64,000 bases of DNA. It comes from Flectonema sp. DT1601. Lineage: Eukaryota; Euglenozoa; Diplonemea; Diplonemida; Diplonemidae. Positions 46,598-56,959 of the stretch are shown in pieces (position 1 is the first letter of the stretch; each line of letters starts with the position of its first letter). The notes below the pieces were generated by a model. The model was not told the DNA's origin. It searched no databases and saw nothing but the letters and a program-made list of their open reading frames with translations. The DNA lies in assembly GCA_964019425.1 (NCBI GenBank), contig OZ025813.1:310001-374000 (forward strand), written 5' to 3'. The translations under genes were made by a program, and so were the position numbers.

Positions 46598-47527
46598 CTT
46601 AAACAATAATATCTATGGAGGCTACAGGAAGTTTGAAAAGTTGATAACAAGTAAAGTGTTTGGTATGTTTTTTGCTGAGAGAGGAAAACAGAAATTTTTG
46701 ATAGGTACTCATAATGGAATTATTTTTTCGAGTTTTCTTTTTTTTTTAAAAAAAAAAACTATACAACCCCCTAAAAATTTGGTTGGCAGAACATACTCTT
46801 CCCCTAGCTGGTACTTATCAAATGCTACGTTGATAACTAACTTACTAGAAGACCCAATCCGTAGCCATTTTTTCGAGGAAAAAAAAAAATAGAAAAATCA
46901 ACATAGACCGTCGCTTAATACGGCTTTACGGTTTGCGCACTAAAAAAAAACACTCCTGTACCAAATAATCGACTGTTGGAAAATACCTAAAAACAGAAAA
47001 AGAGAGGAGCACATGACGAGGCGCCCAGAATAATGAGAGCCACCACGTTGCTTGTTGATACTAGCAAACCAATGCCGCATTACGATTGAAAAAAAAAAAA
47101 AAAAAAGGGAAGCTTCATAAATCGGAAAATGCGTTGTTTTATTTATTGTCATTTTTTCCTCTTTTTGGTGGCTTAAGGGAAAGACCAAGCGCAAAACAGA
47201 AAAAAATAAAAAATGCTTTTTTTTTTTTTTTTTTTTTTTCGTTTTTTTTTTTTTTTCCACAAGTACATTAACAAACAGCTACCAACAAATAAAAAAGGTT
47301 ATCACAAAAAGAAATAGATACAATACGCACGTTAAGAGAGAAAAACGTTAGATCTCAACAAGGCTATTGCCAGAAATCGAAAAACTGCAAATCAGCAACC
47401 CCTAGCACAAGTAAAAAACAATAAGGGTTAACTATTGTACGTACAAGAGAATACCACCACTCATGGGAAGGCGGAAGGGAAAAATGTACAAAGAAAATAT
47501 TGATACAAAGAAAGTATTCGTTTCGGA
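46185..47527. other. Intergenic, 1.3 kb, no gene seen
   Basis: Poly(T)/poly(A) tracts near 46330, 46567, 47089 and 47217. Short frames are Phe/Lys low complexity. Confidence 0.55.
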
Positions 47528-50500
47528 TCACATTTCAGACGAAAGTCTCCACATCCTGTATGTCTTTCCTTTATTGAGGTCCGTAACTACATAGTGTTGA
47601 GCGTGGAATGATAATAAATAACGTTGGTCAAACCATTTAAGAACTGCTAAGTTCAAAGAAGCTGCAATTTGACTTGGTAACGGTTCTACAGGAAGAGATG
47701 ACTTGACGATGTTTTTAAGTAAGTCAGAAGGAACATCATCAATGACCACACCTTCAATAATATCCATGAGCTCAGGGATAAGTGTGCTGTCGTAAATGTC
47801 ATCCATTCTTCTACAGCGGGCTGCAAATCTTGCTATGCCCTGCTCCCGGAGAGGTAAACATCTCCAAGCACTGCCTTCACATAGTTGTCCTCCCATCATT
47901 AAAATATGTTCCAGCATACCAGGTAGAGGGAAGGACTGTTTTTTTTTTTTTTTTTTTTTTCCGTCTTCGCTCTGTGACGTGTTCCAGTTACACACAAACA
48001 CATACCTCGGTAGGATTATTATTGTAAAGTACCGAATCACGCAAACAGTTTTGGTGTGGTAACCACAGAGATGGGTATGGTTCAGGACTGTTTTATTATT
48101 GTTTTCATAATTATAATCAAAATAGATAACTTAAAGTACTCCAAACAATATCATACCTCAGGTCACTATCACCACGTAAAGTGTCTAAGAACCTGACTAG
48201 TGAAGTAGTTGAAGAAGTGTAGATGGTAATCCCAAAGTTAAAAGCCGTCGTTTTGTTGAAAATCGTTGGTGGTATGACTGCGGTGAGTTGCTCAATCTCT
48301 GCTGCAATTTCTGGAGGGATTTGGAGGTTTGCTTCAGAATCAGAAAATGATTTTTCAAGTGGATCAGAAGACAGCTTAACCCACTCACTTCCACTCCAAA
48401 TAGCCCAAGTTACTGAAGGCCTCCCCCACATTGGAGTCGCAGGCTGTGGCATGGAAGTCTGTGACTGCTGACCCTGAGAGTGTGGAGTTGTCACCTCAGC
48501 AAAACCAGGTTCCGAAGCAAACATTTGGCTTTGCTTGCGTGCGCTTGGCACACCACCAACTTGCTCAATACCTGAACTGTGTTCTGTAAATGAGCTGCAC
48601 GATGAATGTGCTGATGGTTGCTGAATCTGTGCAACAGGTTGGTGTTCCATTGGTGACTCCCAGGCAGCAGTATCACTCGGTTCAATAGCTGTGTGTAATG
48701 CTGTTGATGGAGGTGGCATTGACTGAACAGAATCCGTAATCGGAAATTCCGAACTCTTTTGAGTTTGAATAACATTTTGTGGAATACTTGATACTTGTTG
48801 TGGATGTGTTGTATTATATCTCGTATCACTATGAATACTTCCATGACTTGAAGCTAGATCTTGAGGTACTTGTGAAGGATTCTTTACTGCTACACTTCCT
48901 GAAACACGCGAACTAGCAGAAGGCATTCTTTGAACTGTTGACCCACCACCACCGCCCTGTATTACTTGTGAGCCTCCAGAAGGTTTTTGAGTTTGACTAC
49001 CGTAGTGACTTGAAGCTTCCTGATCTCCAACTTGGCTGGTTCGGTCTGCTTGTTCAGCTTGCTGTTGATGAGTTTGTGTTATTGACATGTGATGAAGATC
49101 ACAAGCAGATGCTTCCATATTAGATCCTGTGTGTGATGGAACATTACTAATATGATCAGCACTTCTCTGATCCTCCGGAATAGCACTGTGAGGTTGCTGA
49201 ACAGAACTGTGAGGTTGGCTGGCACTGTGAGGTTGCGGAACATCACTGTGAGGTTGGATGGCACTGTGAGGTTGCTGAATAGAACTGTGAGGTTGCTGAA
49301 CAGAACTGTGAGGTTGCTGAACAGAACTGTGAGGTTGGCTGGCACTGTGAGGTTGCGGAACATCACTGTGAGGTTGGATGGCACTGTGAGGTTGCTGAAT
49401 AGAACTGTGAGGTTGCTGAATAGAACTGTGAGGTTGGCTGGCACTGTGAGGTTGCTGAACATCACTGTGAGGTTGGATGGCACTGTGAGGTTGCTGAATA
49501 GAACTGTGAGGTTGCTGAATAGAACTGTGAGGTTGCTGAATAGAACTGTGAGGTTGCTGAATAGAACTGTGAGGTTGGCTGGCACTGTGAGGTTGGCTGG
49601 CACTGTGAGGTTGCGGAACATCACTGTGAGGTTGGATGGCACTGTGAGGTTGCTGAATAGAACTGTGAGGTTGCTGAACGCTACCAGCTGCAGAAACTCT
49701 CGAAGAATAATCAGCTTCAGGTACCGCAGTTGATCCTCCTACAGGTCTAGCAGTTGATTGCAAAACTGATCCACATACTTCTGATGGAGGGACATATGTT
49801 GCACTTCTTGTACCATCTTCAACAACTGAACCACCACCAGATGCAACACTCACTGCAAAAGATCCATTCTGGATAGCAGAATGGCGAGACCCAACAACAG
49901 AACCCTGCTGCTGAATAACAGCGCTTGATGGTGTTGCTGACCCAGCGACAGATCCATGATGAGAAGACTGCAGTGCGACTGATCCAGAACCTGCTTCCAT
50001 TGCTGCTGAACCAGTAAAAGATCCTTGTTGTGGTTGTTGATAAATAGCTGGATCTTGTTGCTGAGAAACTGGTACAGAAACAGAACCCTGTTGGACTGCA
50101 GATTGTTGAGCAACTGAAGTAGATCCTTGCTGTACAACAGAGGGTTGAGCTACAGATCCAACACCAGACATCTGCTGAGCTTCTGATTGCTGAATAACAG
50201 ATTGCTGCCCAGCAACGGATTCTTGCTGCGTGAAGGATTCCTGTTTCGCGAAAGATTCTTGTTGTGCAGATTCCTGTTGTGCGAAGGATGCCGATTGAGC
50301 TACTGAACCAACAACAGACTTCTGCTGAGATTCTGACAAGTGCTGTCCAGGAACAGAACCGCCCCACTTCTGAACAGATCCTCCTTGAATAGTTACTTGA
50401 GTCTCTCTTTGAGATAAAGATAGTTCAGGTGGTTGCTGAGATCTTTGACTCCCTTGACTTATACAGCTATGAAGTAGTGAAGGCTGGGCAGGTGTATTTG

Positions 50501-51924
50501 TTGGAGCAGAACTTTGTACCTCATCATCAAAACCACCAGCTGCGATGCCATGATGTGAAGACACTACTGAAGCAGGTTGCTGAGAAACGGGTTGCTGTTG
50601 TTGTACCGGAACAGAAGAATAATGAGACTGCTGGACTTGGGAAGTAGATGGCTTTTGAAAAGATGAATTTGAAGGCGCAGACGGCAGTTGTTGCGCATCC
50701 TGTTGTGGGTGAGAAACGGAAGTTCGATGAGATTGTGACATCGACTGCCCTGTAACAACAGTGTTGTGAGGAGCGCTTTGACCAGCACCGTGACTAGTTG
50801 ACATCACAGGGACTGATTGCCCAACAGATTGGTGTGAAACAGCTGCTTCTTCCGATCGGTGTGATGGCTGCTTACTAACTTGTGAAGCTGTTTATTTATT
50901 TATTTTAACCAATATCATTCACACTGAACAAAAACTGAAAGACCAACTTCTACAGTTACAATAAAAAAAAAAACATACCCGAATGATGTGAGTACTGCGT
51001 TTGAGGTTGTGAATGTTGCATTTCATAATGATTAGTTCCTTGTGATCTAACAGATGATTGATGAGGTTGTGGAACAGAAGTAGGAACAGCTTGTGGCTGA
51101 CTAACATGAGAAGTATGAGTTGGTACCTGAGAATGTGCTGAGTGATACGAAGGAGCAGTCTGCTGTTGAGAAATTGCTGGTCGCGATGACCTTGACGCTC
51201 CCATCACCGATGTCGATACTAAATTACTCTCAGCCTCAGCAGCAACTTCGGATAACATTTCTGCTGCACCAACAGGCTTACTCAGAGTTGATTGTTTTAG
51301 TGATTCAATTTCTGAATCTTTCTCTGCGAGTTGCTGACGCAACGACGCAATTTCCGCTTCTCTTGTTGCAACCAGATCCTGAAGCTGCTTTACTCCATCA
51401 CCTTGAACAGCAGAAGGACTACTAATAAAAGCCTCTATTGACGGTCTGTTCTCTCTTATCAATGCGATATCTCCAACACGTAGACCTGTCATTCGAAGAT
51501 CATCATCACTGCATCGAAGGAGGTCCTTAGCGCTAGAGATGTGCTCTCTAAGAAGAATTGTTATTATTTGATTTGTGTTATTTGTTTTGTTCCCAATTAG
51601 AGCCTGAAGAACTTTTTGAACAGAATCAACCTCCGGAAGAAGTACTCTACTGGCAGCAACTATCGCGAGTGAGGCGATCACCATTCCCGCACGTAATCCC
51701 TTTCTACGCTTTCTCTTAACTGGTGACTGAGGGTGACCCATAGCATAGACTGGAGACATGCCGTATGCTGTTTGATCATACCCACCAGGATGATGATGTG
51801 TTGGACTACTTTCTTGGTGAGGATGAACATAATCCCTCATGAGATCATCTCTTGTTGGTGTCTGCCCCCTCGGCCTCTGTGGAGATATCAGCCGGTGGTG
51901 AGTCCAGCGGTCGTCATTCTCCAT
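47528..51924 (-). CDS. Large protein with SAM-like segment, coiled coil and QPHS repeats
   Basis: Four exons, 51924-50979, 50887-48157, 48087-48006 and 47935-47528, give 1388 residues. The donors are GTATGT, GTATGA and GTATGT, and all joins are in frame. The basic N-terminus includes KRKRRK. Residues about 100-165 resemble the second half of a SAM domain (AKDLLRCSDDDLRMTGLRVGDI). A coiled coil follows (REAEIASLRQQLAEKDSEIESLKQ region), then some 700 residues of Gln/Ser/His/Pro-rich low complexity with many QPHS units. The C-terminal ~230 residues (beginning VTWAIWSGSEW) are globular-looking and low in repeats, and continue through exons 3 and 4 to a clean end (MWRLSSEM). No family recognised. 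The design, an oligomerising head plus a disordered prion-like middle, fits a condensate or scaffold protein, but that is inference. Confidence 0.78.
49187..49680 (-). repeat. QPHS coding minisatellite
   Basis: 18- and 21-bp units of the type CACTGTGAGGTTG(C/G)(CTG/GAA)... encode IQQPHSS, IQPHSD, SQPHSA and similar. Higher-order duplication is visible, because a block of about 110-125 bp recurs three to four times. Multiple frames are open on both strands as an artefact. Confidence 0.9.
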
Positions 51925-52454
51925 ATCGAATATTAATTACTTTAAAGAATTTCACTCTCGTTCCTCGCTTTTGGGGGACAAGAAAATAATTAAAAAACAA
52001 AAACCTCTACAGTCCACAAGATTCTCAAAGAAACGAATTAACTAAAAATAAATCTATCACAAGAATAAAGCACCCTTAAGAGACTTAAGAGTAGCATATG
52101 GTTAGTTTTGACAAGCCAGAGAATACTGCCGTCATTAGAACGAAGAGAAAAGACTTATTGTTATCTAGATACAGTTGTGCGACCCTTCTAGTGCCGATAG
52201 TCGGCATTTTGGGAAGGGTCTCTAGTGAATTTAAACGGAAAAATGGAAGAATTTTTTTATTTTCTCCTTTTCTTTTCTTTTCATAGTACAGAATAAAACA
52301 TATTGTCATAATAATACCGGAAAAAAAAAAAAGCCAACCAAAAAAAATACTTTTTTGTTTTTGTTTTTATTTTTGTATTTTTGTTTGGAGAAATATGAAA
52401 AAAAATAAAAAATAAATTGATTCCACTAATCAAATCGAATATTTTGGTCAGGTT
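51925..52454. other. Intergenic, no gene seen
   Basis: AT-rich spacer. An 11- to 12-bp inverted match (ccttctagtgccgatagtcggcattttgggaagg region, 52183-52216) is the only structure noticed. Confidence 0.45.
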
Positions 52455-53900
52455 TTACGACCCAGTATGGGTTGCATCGCCATCACCACGATCTATTCGA
52501 ATATTCGTTGTTGGTGACCAACCACCGTTGCCATCTATGATAACCCAACCAGTTATGTTATGAGGTAAGATACCACCGTGAACATATGATGACATCGTCC
52601 AACCAGCGTCTGATCCAAGTGATGAGATTGGGCCAATGATCCAAGATCCCTTTTCAACCGTGTAAATCACGTTTGATCCAGAACGCCATACAGGATGACC
52701 TTTCCAAACATCACCTTCAACAATATTGTATATTCCATTAGCTTGATTCATACAACCTGATACTCTCAACTCCATTGGGAATATTCGATTTGAAACAGTC
52801 ACAGATGCACTCTCATCCGAAACCCAACCTGTAGAAGTGTGAATCTTCCAGTGAGTTTTCTCATGAGGAAGTTCATTACTATCACCTCCCACTGATATCA
52901 TTCTTCCGCTTTCACGTTCCATAGCTGCTAACGATCCAATAATCCATGGACCACCTTTTGTTTGGTATAGCCTACGACCACCACATCCCCAAACGAATTT
53001 CCCACCACTACTTTCAAGAAGAGAGTATATACCAGATGCGCATGAGCGCATTTCTGATTGAACATACAGAGATGGAGGAGGTAGAGAAAGTATTTGAGGA
53101 TCTAATTGTCGTTGTTGAGATTGTTGAGATTGATAATAATCAGCTGATGGGTCATCCAGTAAGCTCATCGCTCCAGACGGCTGTGCCGCAAGACGAGCGA
53201 AGTCGTCCTCCAACTCCGCAATACGCTGCTTCAAGAAATTATATTCCATCGTTAAGTCTTGACTTGACTCAACTACTTGTGAGCTTCCCTTCCCAATCTC
53301 ATTATTTGAAGTAAACCGATCTCCATATTCTAACATGTGAGGATCATTATATTTCGGTGTTGCCGAATGGACACGGCTCTTTCTGCCGAAGTCACTTTGC
53401 CAACCATCAGGAGTGGGTGAATTTCTTTTATAAGACGACATCGTCTGTTTGTATTCATCTGCTGGTTCAACAGCAGAAGATGTTCTGAATTGTTGTCTTG
53501 ATGACATCTGTTCATGAACACGTTGATTAGTTGATTCTCTGCTCTTGTTCCAACTTTGTTGAGATTGCTGCTGAGGCATTGCAGGTGAGGAATTTGGAAC
53601 TTGACTGGATAACTGCAGTGAATTCATCTTAAGATGTTGATGTGTTGAGACGCGTGGAGACGAGTTGCGATGAACTGCAGCCGAAGGAATCTCTCGAGTC
53701 TGCAATAGTTGCACTCGATCTCCGTCAGTCTGACCAACTCCGTTTAGCTGTTGTTGTAATATTTGCAACTCGTGAGTACTTGCCTTACTTGGTATCTGTT
53801 GTTGTGGTACGATTACTCGTTCTCTTAACAGTTCCTCATTTCGATGATCTCTCCTCAACACGTCTAAATTCATTCCCACCATCATCGCTGAGCGATCCAT
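52455..53900 (-). CDS. Protein with two C-terminal Trp/Gly-rich repeat domains
   Basis: Single exon, 481 residues. The first ~270 residues are Gln/Ser-rich and disordered, with a short coiled-coil stretch (TMEYNFLKQRIAELEDDFARL). Two ~85-residue repeats follow, at about 290-370 and 380-465. Both share the order GIY(S/N), WxxG or WRSG, a Tyr on a strand (RRLYQTKGG and VIYTVEKGS), PWIIG/SWIIG, an LPH(E/N) turn and a final TGW pair. I know similar unnamed Trp-rich repeats in protist proteins but cannot give a family name. The gene lies 530 bp upstream of the QPHS-repeat gene and shares its Gln/Ser bias. Function unknown. Confidence 0.75.
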   Translation of the reverse strand: MDRSAMMVGMNLDVLRRDHRNEELLRERVIVPQQQIPSKASTHELQILQQQLNGVGQTDGDRVQLLQTREIPSAAVHRNSSPRVSTHQHLKMNSLQLSSQVPNSSPAMPQQQSQQSWNKSRESTNQRVHEQMSSRQQFRTSSAVEPADEYKQTMSSYKRNSPTPDGWQSDFGRKSRVHSATPKYNDPHMLEYGDRFTSNNEIGKGSSQVVESSQDLTMEYNFLKQRIAELEDDFARLAAQPSGAMSLLDDPSADYYQSQQSQQRQLDPQILSLPPPSLYVQSEMRSCASGIYSLLESSGGKFVWGCGGRRLYQTKGGPWIIGSLAAMERESGRMISVGGDSNELPHEKTHWKIHTSTGWVSDESASVTVSNRIFPMELRVSGCMNQANGIYNIVEGDVWKGHPVWRSGSNVIYTVEKGSWIIGPISSLGSDAGWTMSSYVHGGILPHNITGWVIIDGNGGWSPTTNIRIDRGDGDATHTGS

Positions 53901-54572
53901 GGTGGGACACTGAAGAGAATAATAAAAATAATACGCTCAAGTCATTTCAGATGTTATAATATAATGAAGGCTCTTTCACGATTTTTTTATTTTCCGGTTC
54001 TGGTAATTAAGATAAATTAAAATATTTTGATTATTTTGATAGGAAAACTCAACAGGTAGAGTAGCTGCTTTAAGTGAAAGCAGCTGACACACAAGCCAGG
54101 AACAATGTTCCTTAACCACAGTTTTCTAATGAACAAATTGCGAAGATAATAATTGAAAGGAAAAGAAAAATGTGAAAGCACCTTCAAAGCCCCCCAAGAA
54201 GTGGCTTTCTGTTTGGGGATGGGAACAGGGGTGCAATATATTCTATCTTTTTTTTTTTTTTTGTTATTTTTTTTGTTGTTTTATTTTTTTTTTTTTCCCA
54301 CCCCCGCTGGACCTCGTATCATTTCTACAGGTGACGCCTTGCGGGGGTCGATTATTTTCTCAGACTCTCTAATCAGCTTCGCATAGTACGTTCCTGATAC
54401 TCATCACAGACTTAAATGCCGTCATTATCGAGCTATCAAAAAGTGTTTACAGCACGCAAAGAAACCAAACTCTAAATCTCATAGTTTATTTCTGAAGCCA
54501 GTTATACGACACTATTTCGGTAACGAGGATACAACAGACGTTAAAAACGTGAAATAAATATCAATTTAAGGC
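53901..54572. other. Spacer with a structured element at 54036-54121
   Basis: Poly(T) runs near 54249 and 54283. The segment 54036-54121 has a tRNA D-arm-like stretch (ACTCAACAGGTAGAGT) and a strong hairpin (GCTGCTTT...AAAGCAGC), but no T-arm consensus, so I do not call a tRNA. Confidence 0.35.
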
Positions 54573-55341
54573 TCAAGGATGCATGCTTGTTGGGGCAAGC
54601 AGGGATTCCTTACATCCCTGAACGAAAGTTTGGTACTTACTCTTGGTACCCATGACTCCTCTAATCCCGTTAGCCGCAAGAAGTTTCTCAACCTCATCGT
54701 AGACATCCTGAAGAGGTTGGTTGTTGCAAGCAATCTGTTGTTGTTATTTTATTTATTGCTTGCAATTAATTTTTTGTTTTTTTGTTTGAATGATAACATA
54801 CCTCAAGCTCATAGTGACTGCCAAACTGGTACATTACTTCATCAAGTTTTAGAGAGACTGGTTCGTTTCCAATGTTGGCAGTAATCGACTGTAAATTATT
54901 ATATTATTAACTTTTCCATAAAGATACACTCCACCGTTATGAGTTTAGACATACCTTACGCTGGGTACGGAAACCACCCAGAAACTTGAGCTCACTAATA
55001 CCATGCTGGTTCTTAAAGTCAGGTACAAAGTCAAGAAGCGCGGAAGGGTTTTCTGTGCACTGAACAGCTTGCTCGCGGGATAGCGCGGCGTTGTTAGCAA
55101 ATCTGCAGGTCGAACCTTGCTCGATTTCGGAGTGAGATTTAATGTTGATTTCTGCCTTGTCGCTGTTGCTTGATAATCTAAGTCGAAACATAATACCTGC
55201 CTTTAGTAAATCATCACTAGCAGTATCGTAGAAGTAGTTTTGAAGTTCGACTGTGTTGCCTTCTCCTGACTGCGAGAACAGAGCTTCTGCTTTGACAAGA
55301 TCTCCCTTTGTTGCCAATACAATCTTTGCTTCTATCTCCAT
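54573..55341 (-). CDS. CYTH-domain triphosphate tunnel protein
   Basis: Three exons, 55341-54955, 54888-54802 and 54734-54573, give 211 residues. Both donors are GTATGT and both introns are in phase 0. The N-terminal EIEAK is the ExExK signature of the CYTH family, followed by FRLRLS, EINIKSH and a C-terminal KSKYQTF strand, all usual tunnel-lining positions. Known members hydrolyse thiamine triphosphate or inorganic triphosphate, or cyclise ATP, using divalent metal. The size is like thiamine triphosphatase or tripolyphosphatase, not the larger fused forms. Which substrate is used cannot be told from the sequence. The motif set looks complete, so I expect an active enzyme. Confidence 0.87.
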
Positions 55342-56449
55342 TTTTGTTTACTTGAACTGTAGTGATAAGGTTATACTACTTTAATTTAGAAAATACTTTT
55401 AACATCAATAAAATGTGAACACTTACGACAAAGGCCGTACGAAGAGTCCTATCCAAATGGTTGTTTGACTGACCTTGAAGAGCTACAAACACATTATACT
55501 TTTATTGTTCTTTTAATACACCTGACCAAAGTAAATAAATAAAGGATTGTATTGCAAAGAAGGACAGTGCAAGATCGCTACGAGACAGAGGTGCGGAGGG
55601 GTGGCACGGCATTAATACAACATTTAAAGTAATGCAGAAGTTTGCCCGTGTGCAAGGTCTTCTTAACCACTCTCATGAAGCGACGTAGTTTACTTACCTA
55701 GTTGGATTCCCCTTGGTAGTGACAGTTAGTGAAAAAGCATGACATCCACACCAATTCACACAAATGGGCATCTTGCAAGGCAAAAGACTACGCGGAGGTA
55801 ACAAGGTCACTTTTTTTTTTTTTTTTTTTCCCTTCGGCTTCTTATTTAATAAAAATTGAATCGAGAGCCAGGAAAAAAGGCAAGCCCCCCAGAACAGAAC
55901 CTTTAATACGTAAGAGGTACTTAACAACATAACAAAATAAAACAGAATACGTCTGCTGAGGAAAACTGAAAGTTTTTATGCATAGTTATACTTTTATTTG
56001 TGACATGAACCGACTTAAAAACTGACAAAGCTAAAGGAGGCTAACTTTCCAGTAGCGTCACACTGTTTGCAACATTGCTGCTGGATGTTCGATTTAAGAG
56101 GCCTCAGGGAACAGAAATGATTAACCGACAGAGAAAAAAAAGAAATGTGAAGAAAGTGAAAGGACAAGCTTCATCACAGTCCGGTGCGCTTGTAAAATTT
56201 TCATTTTAAACTTAATTTATCATTATTTTTTTTAAATTTTTTTTTTTTTTTTTTTGTTGTTCATAACAGGAAAAAAAAGAAGAAAAAAAATTTTGAAAAA
56301 AAAAATGTCTCAATCGAGCCTTCGTCTTCACCTTTCAGGTTTAAAAAAACTGATCAGGATTTGACGATTTCTATTTAACTTTTTTTTTTTTTTTTTTTTT
56401 TTTTAATGTTTGGCGAGCACAACACTTGAAAACAAAAGACTCTGCCCCC

Positions 56450-56484
<35 letters not shown>

Positions 56485-56959
56485 AAAACCTCTATTCCAC
56501 GCAAATGTTACTGAAACGGACTCTCCACACAAAATAGTTTCTGGAAACTTTCATGTTTAGATCGGACATTTCAGTAACATTTGCGTGGAATTATAGTTTT
56601 TCCCAAAAAAAAAAATTCCTTGTAGCCTTAAATGTTATTTTTTAAGTGCGAACGTGATAATAAAAAAAAGAAAAAAAAAGAGAAAAAGTCTAGCTCGGGA
56701 AAGAATTAATAAGCTAGAGGGGAGGAGGGTAGAAGCAACACGTTAAAAACATTTGACAATTAAGCTTTAACAGTTATTTTTCATTCTTTATTTCGTTCTT
56801 TCTTTCTAAGTTTCTTTTTTTTTTTCGCCGTCTCGCGCGGAGCAAACCTCTTCTATAACACGATCAATAGTTTGAAATATAGCAATTAGAGAGGCGATCG
56901 GGAGAGATAAATACAAAGTTCAAGATACAACAATCGCTGAGAAGGGTTAGTCAATACTT
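55342..56959. other. Intergenic, 1.6 kb, with one MITE
   Basis: Poly tracts near 55811, 56234, 56381 and 56455. The palindromic element at 56483-56604 is listed separately. No gene seen. Confidence 0.55.
56483..56604. mobile_element. Palindromic MITE, MULE-related
   Basis: The left end GGAAAACCTCTATTCCACGC continues AAATGTTACTGAAA, and the right end is its inverted copy (tttcagtaacatttgcgtgg, then aattatagtttttccc). The inverted repeats are about 35 bp around a core of roughly 45 bp with no coding capacity. Both sides are poly(A), so a target duplication of nine or so A residues is possible but cannot be proven. The terminal sequence resembles the left end of the MULE at 62657, so that element's transposase family is the likely source of movement. 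Confidence 0.75.

Noticed and set aside
49079-49733. Frames encoding NLTV and NRTVRL repeats on both strands
   Set aside because: Shadows of the QPHS minisatellite; the real frame is fixed by in-phase exon joins on both sides.
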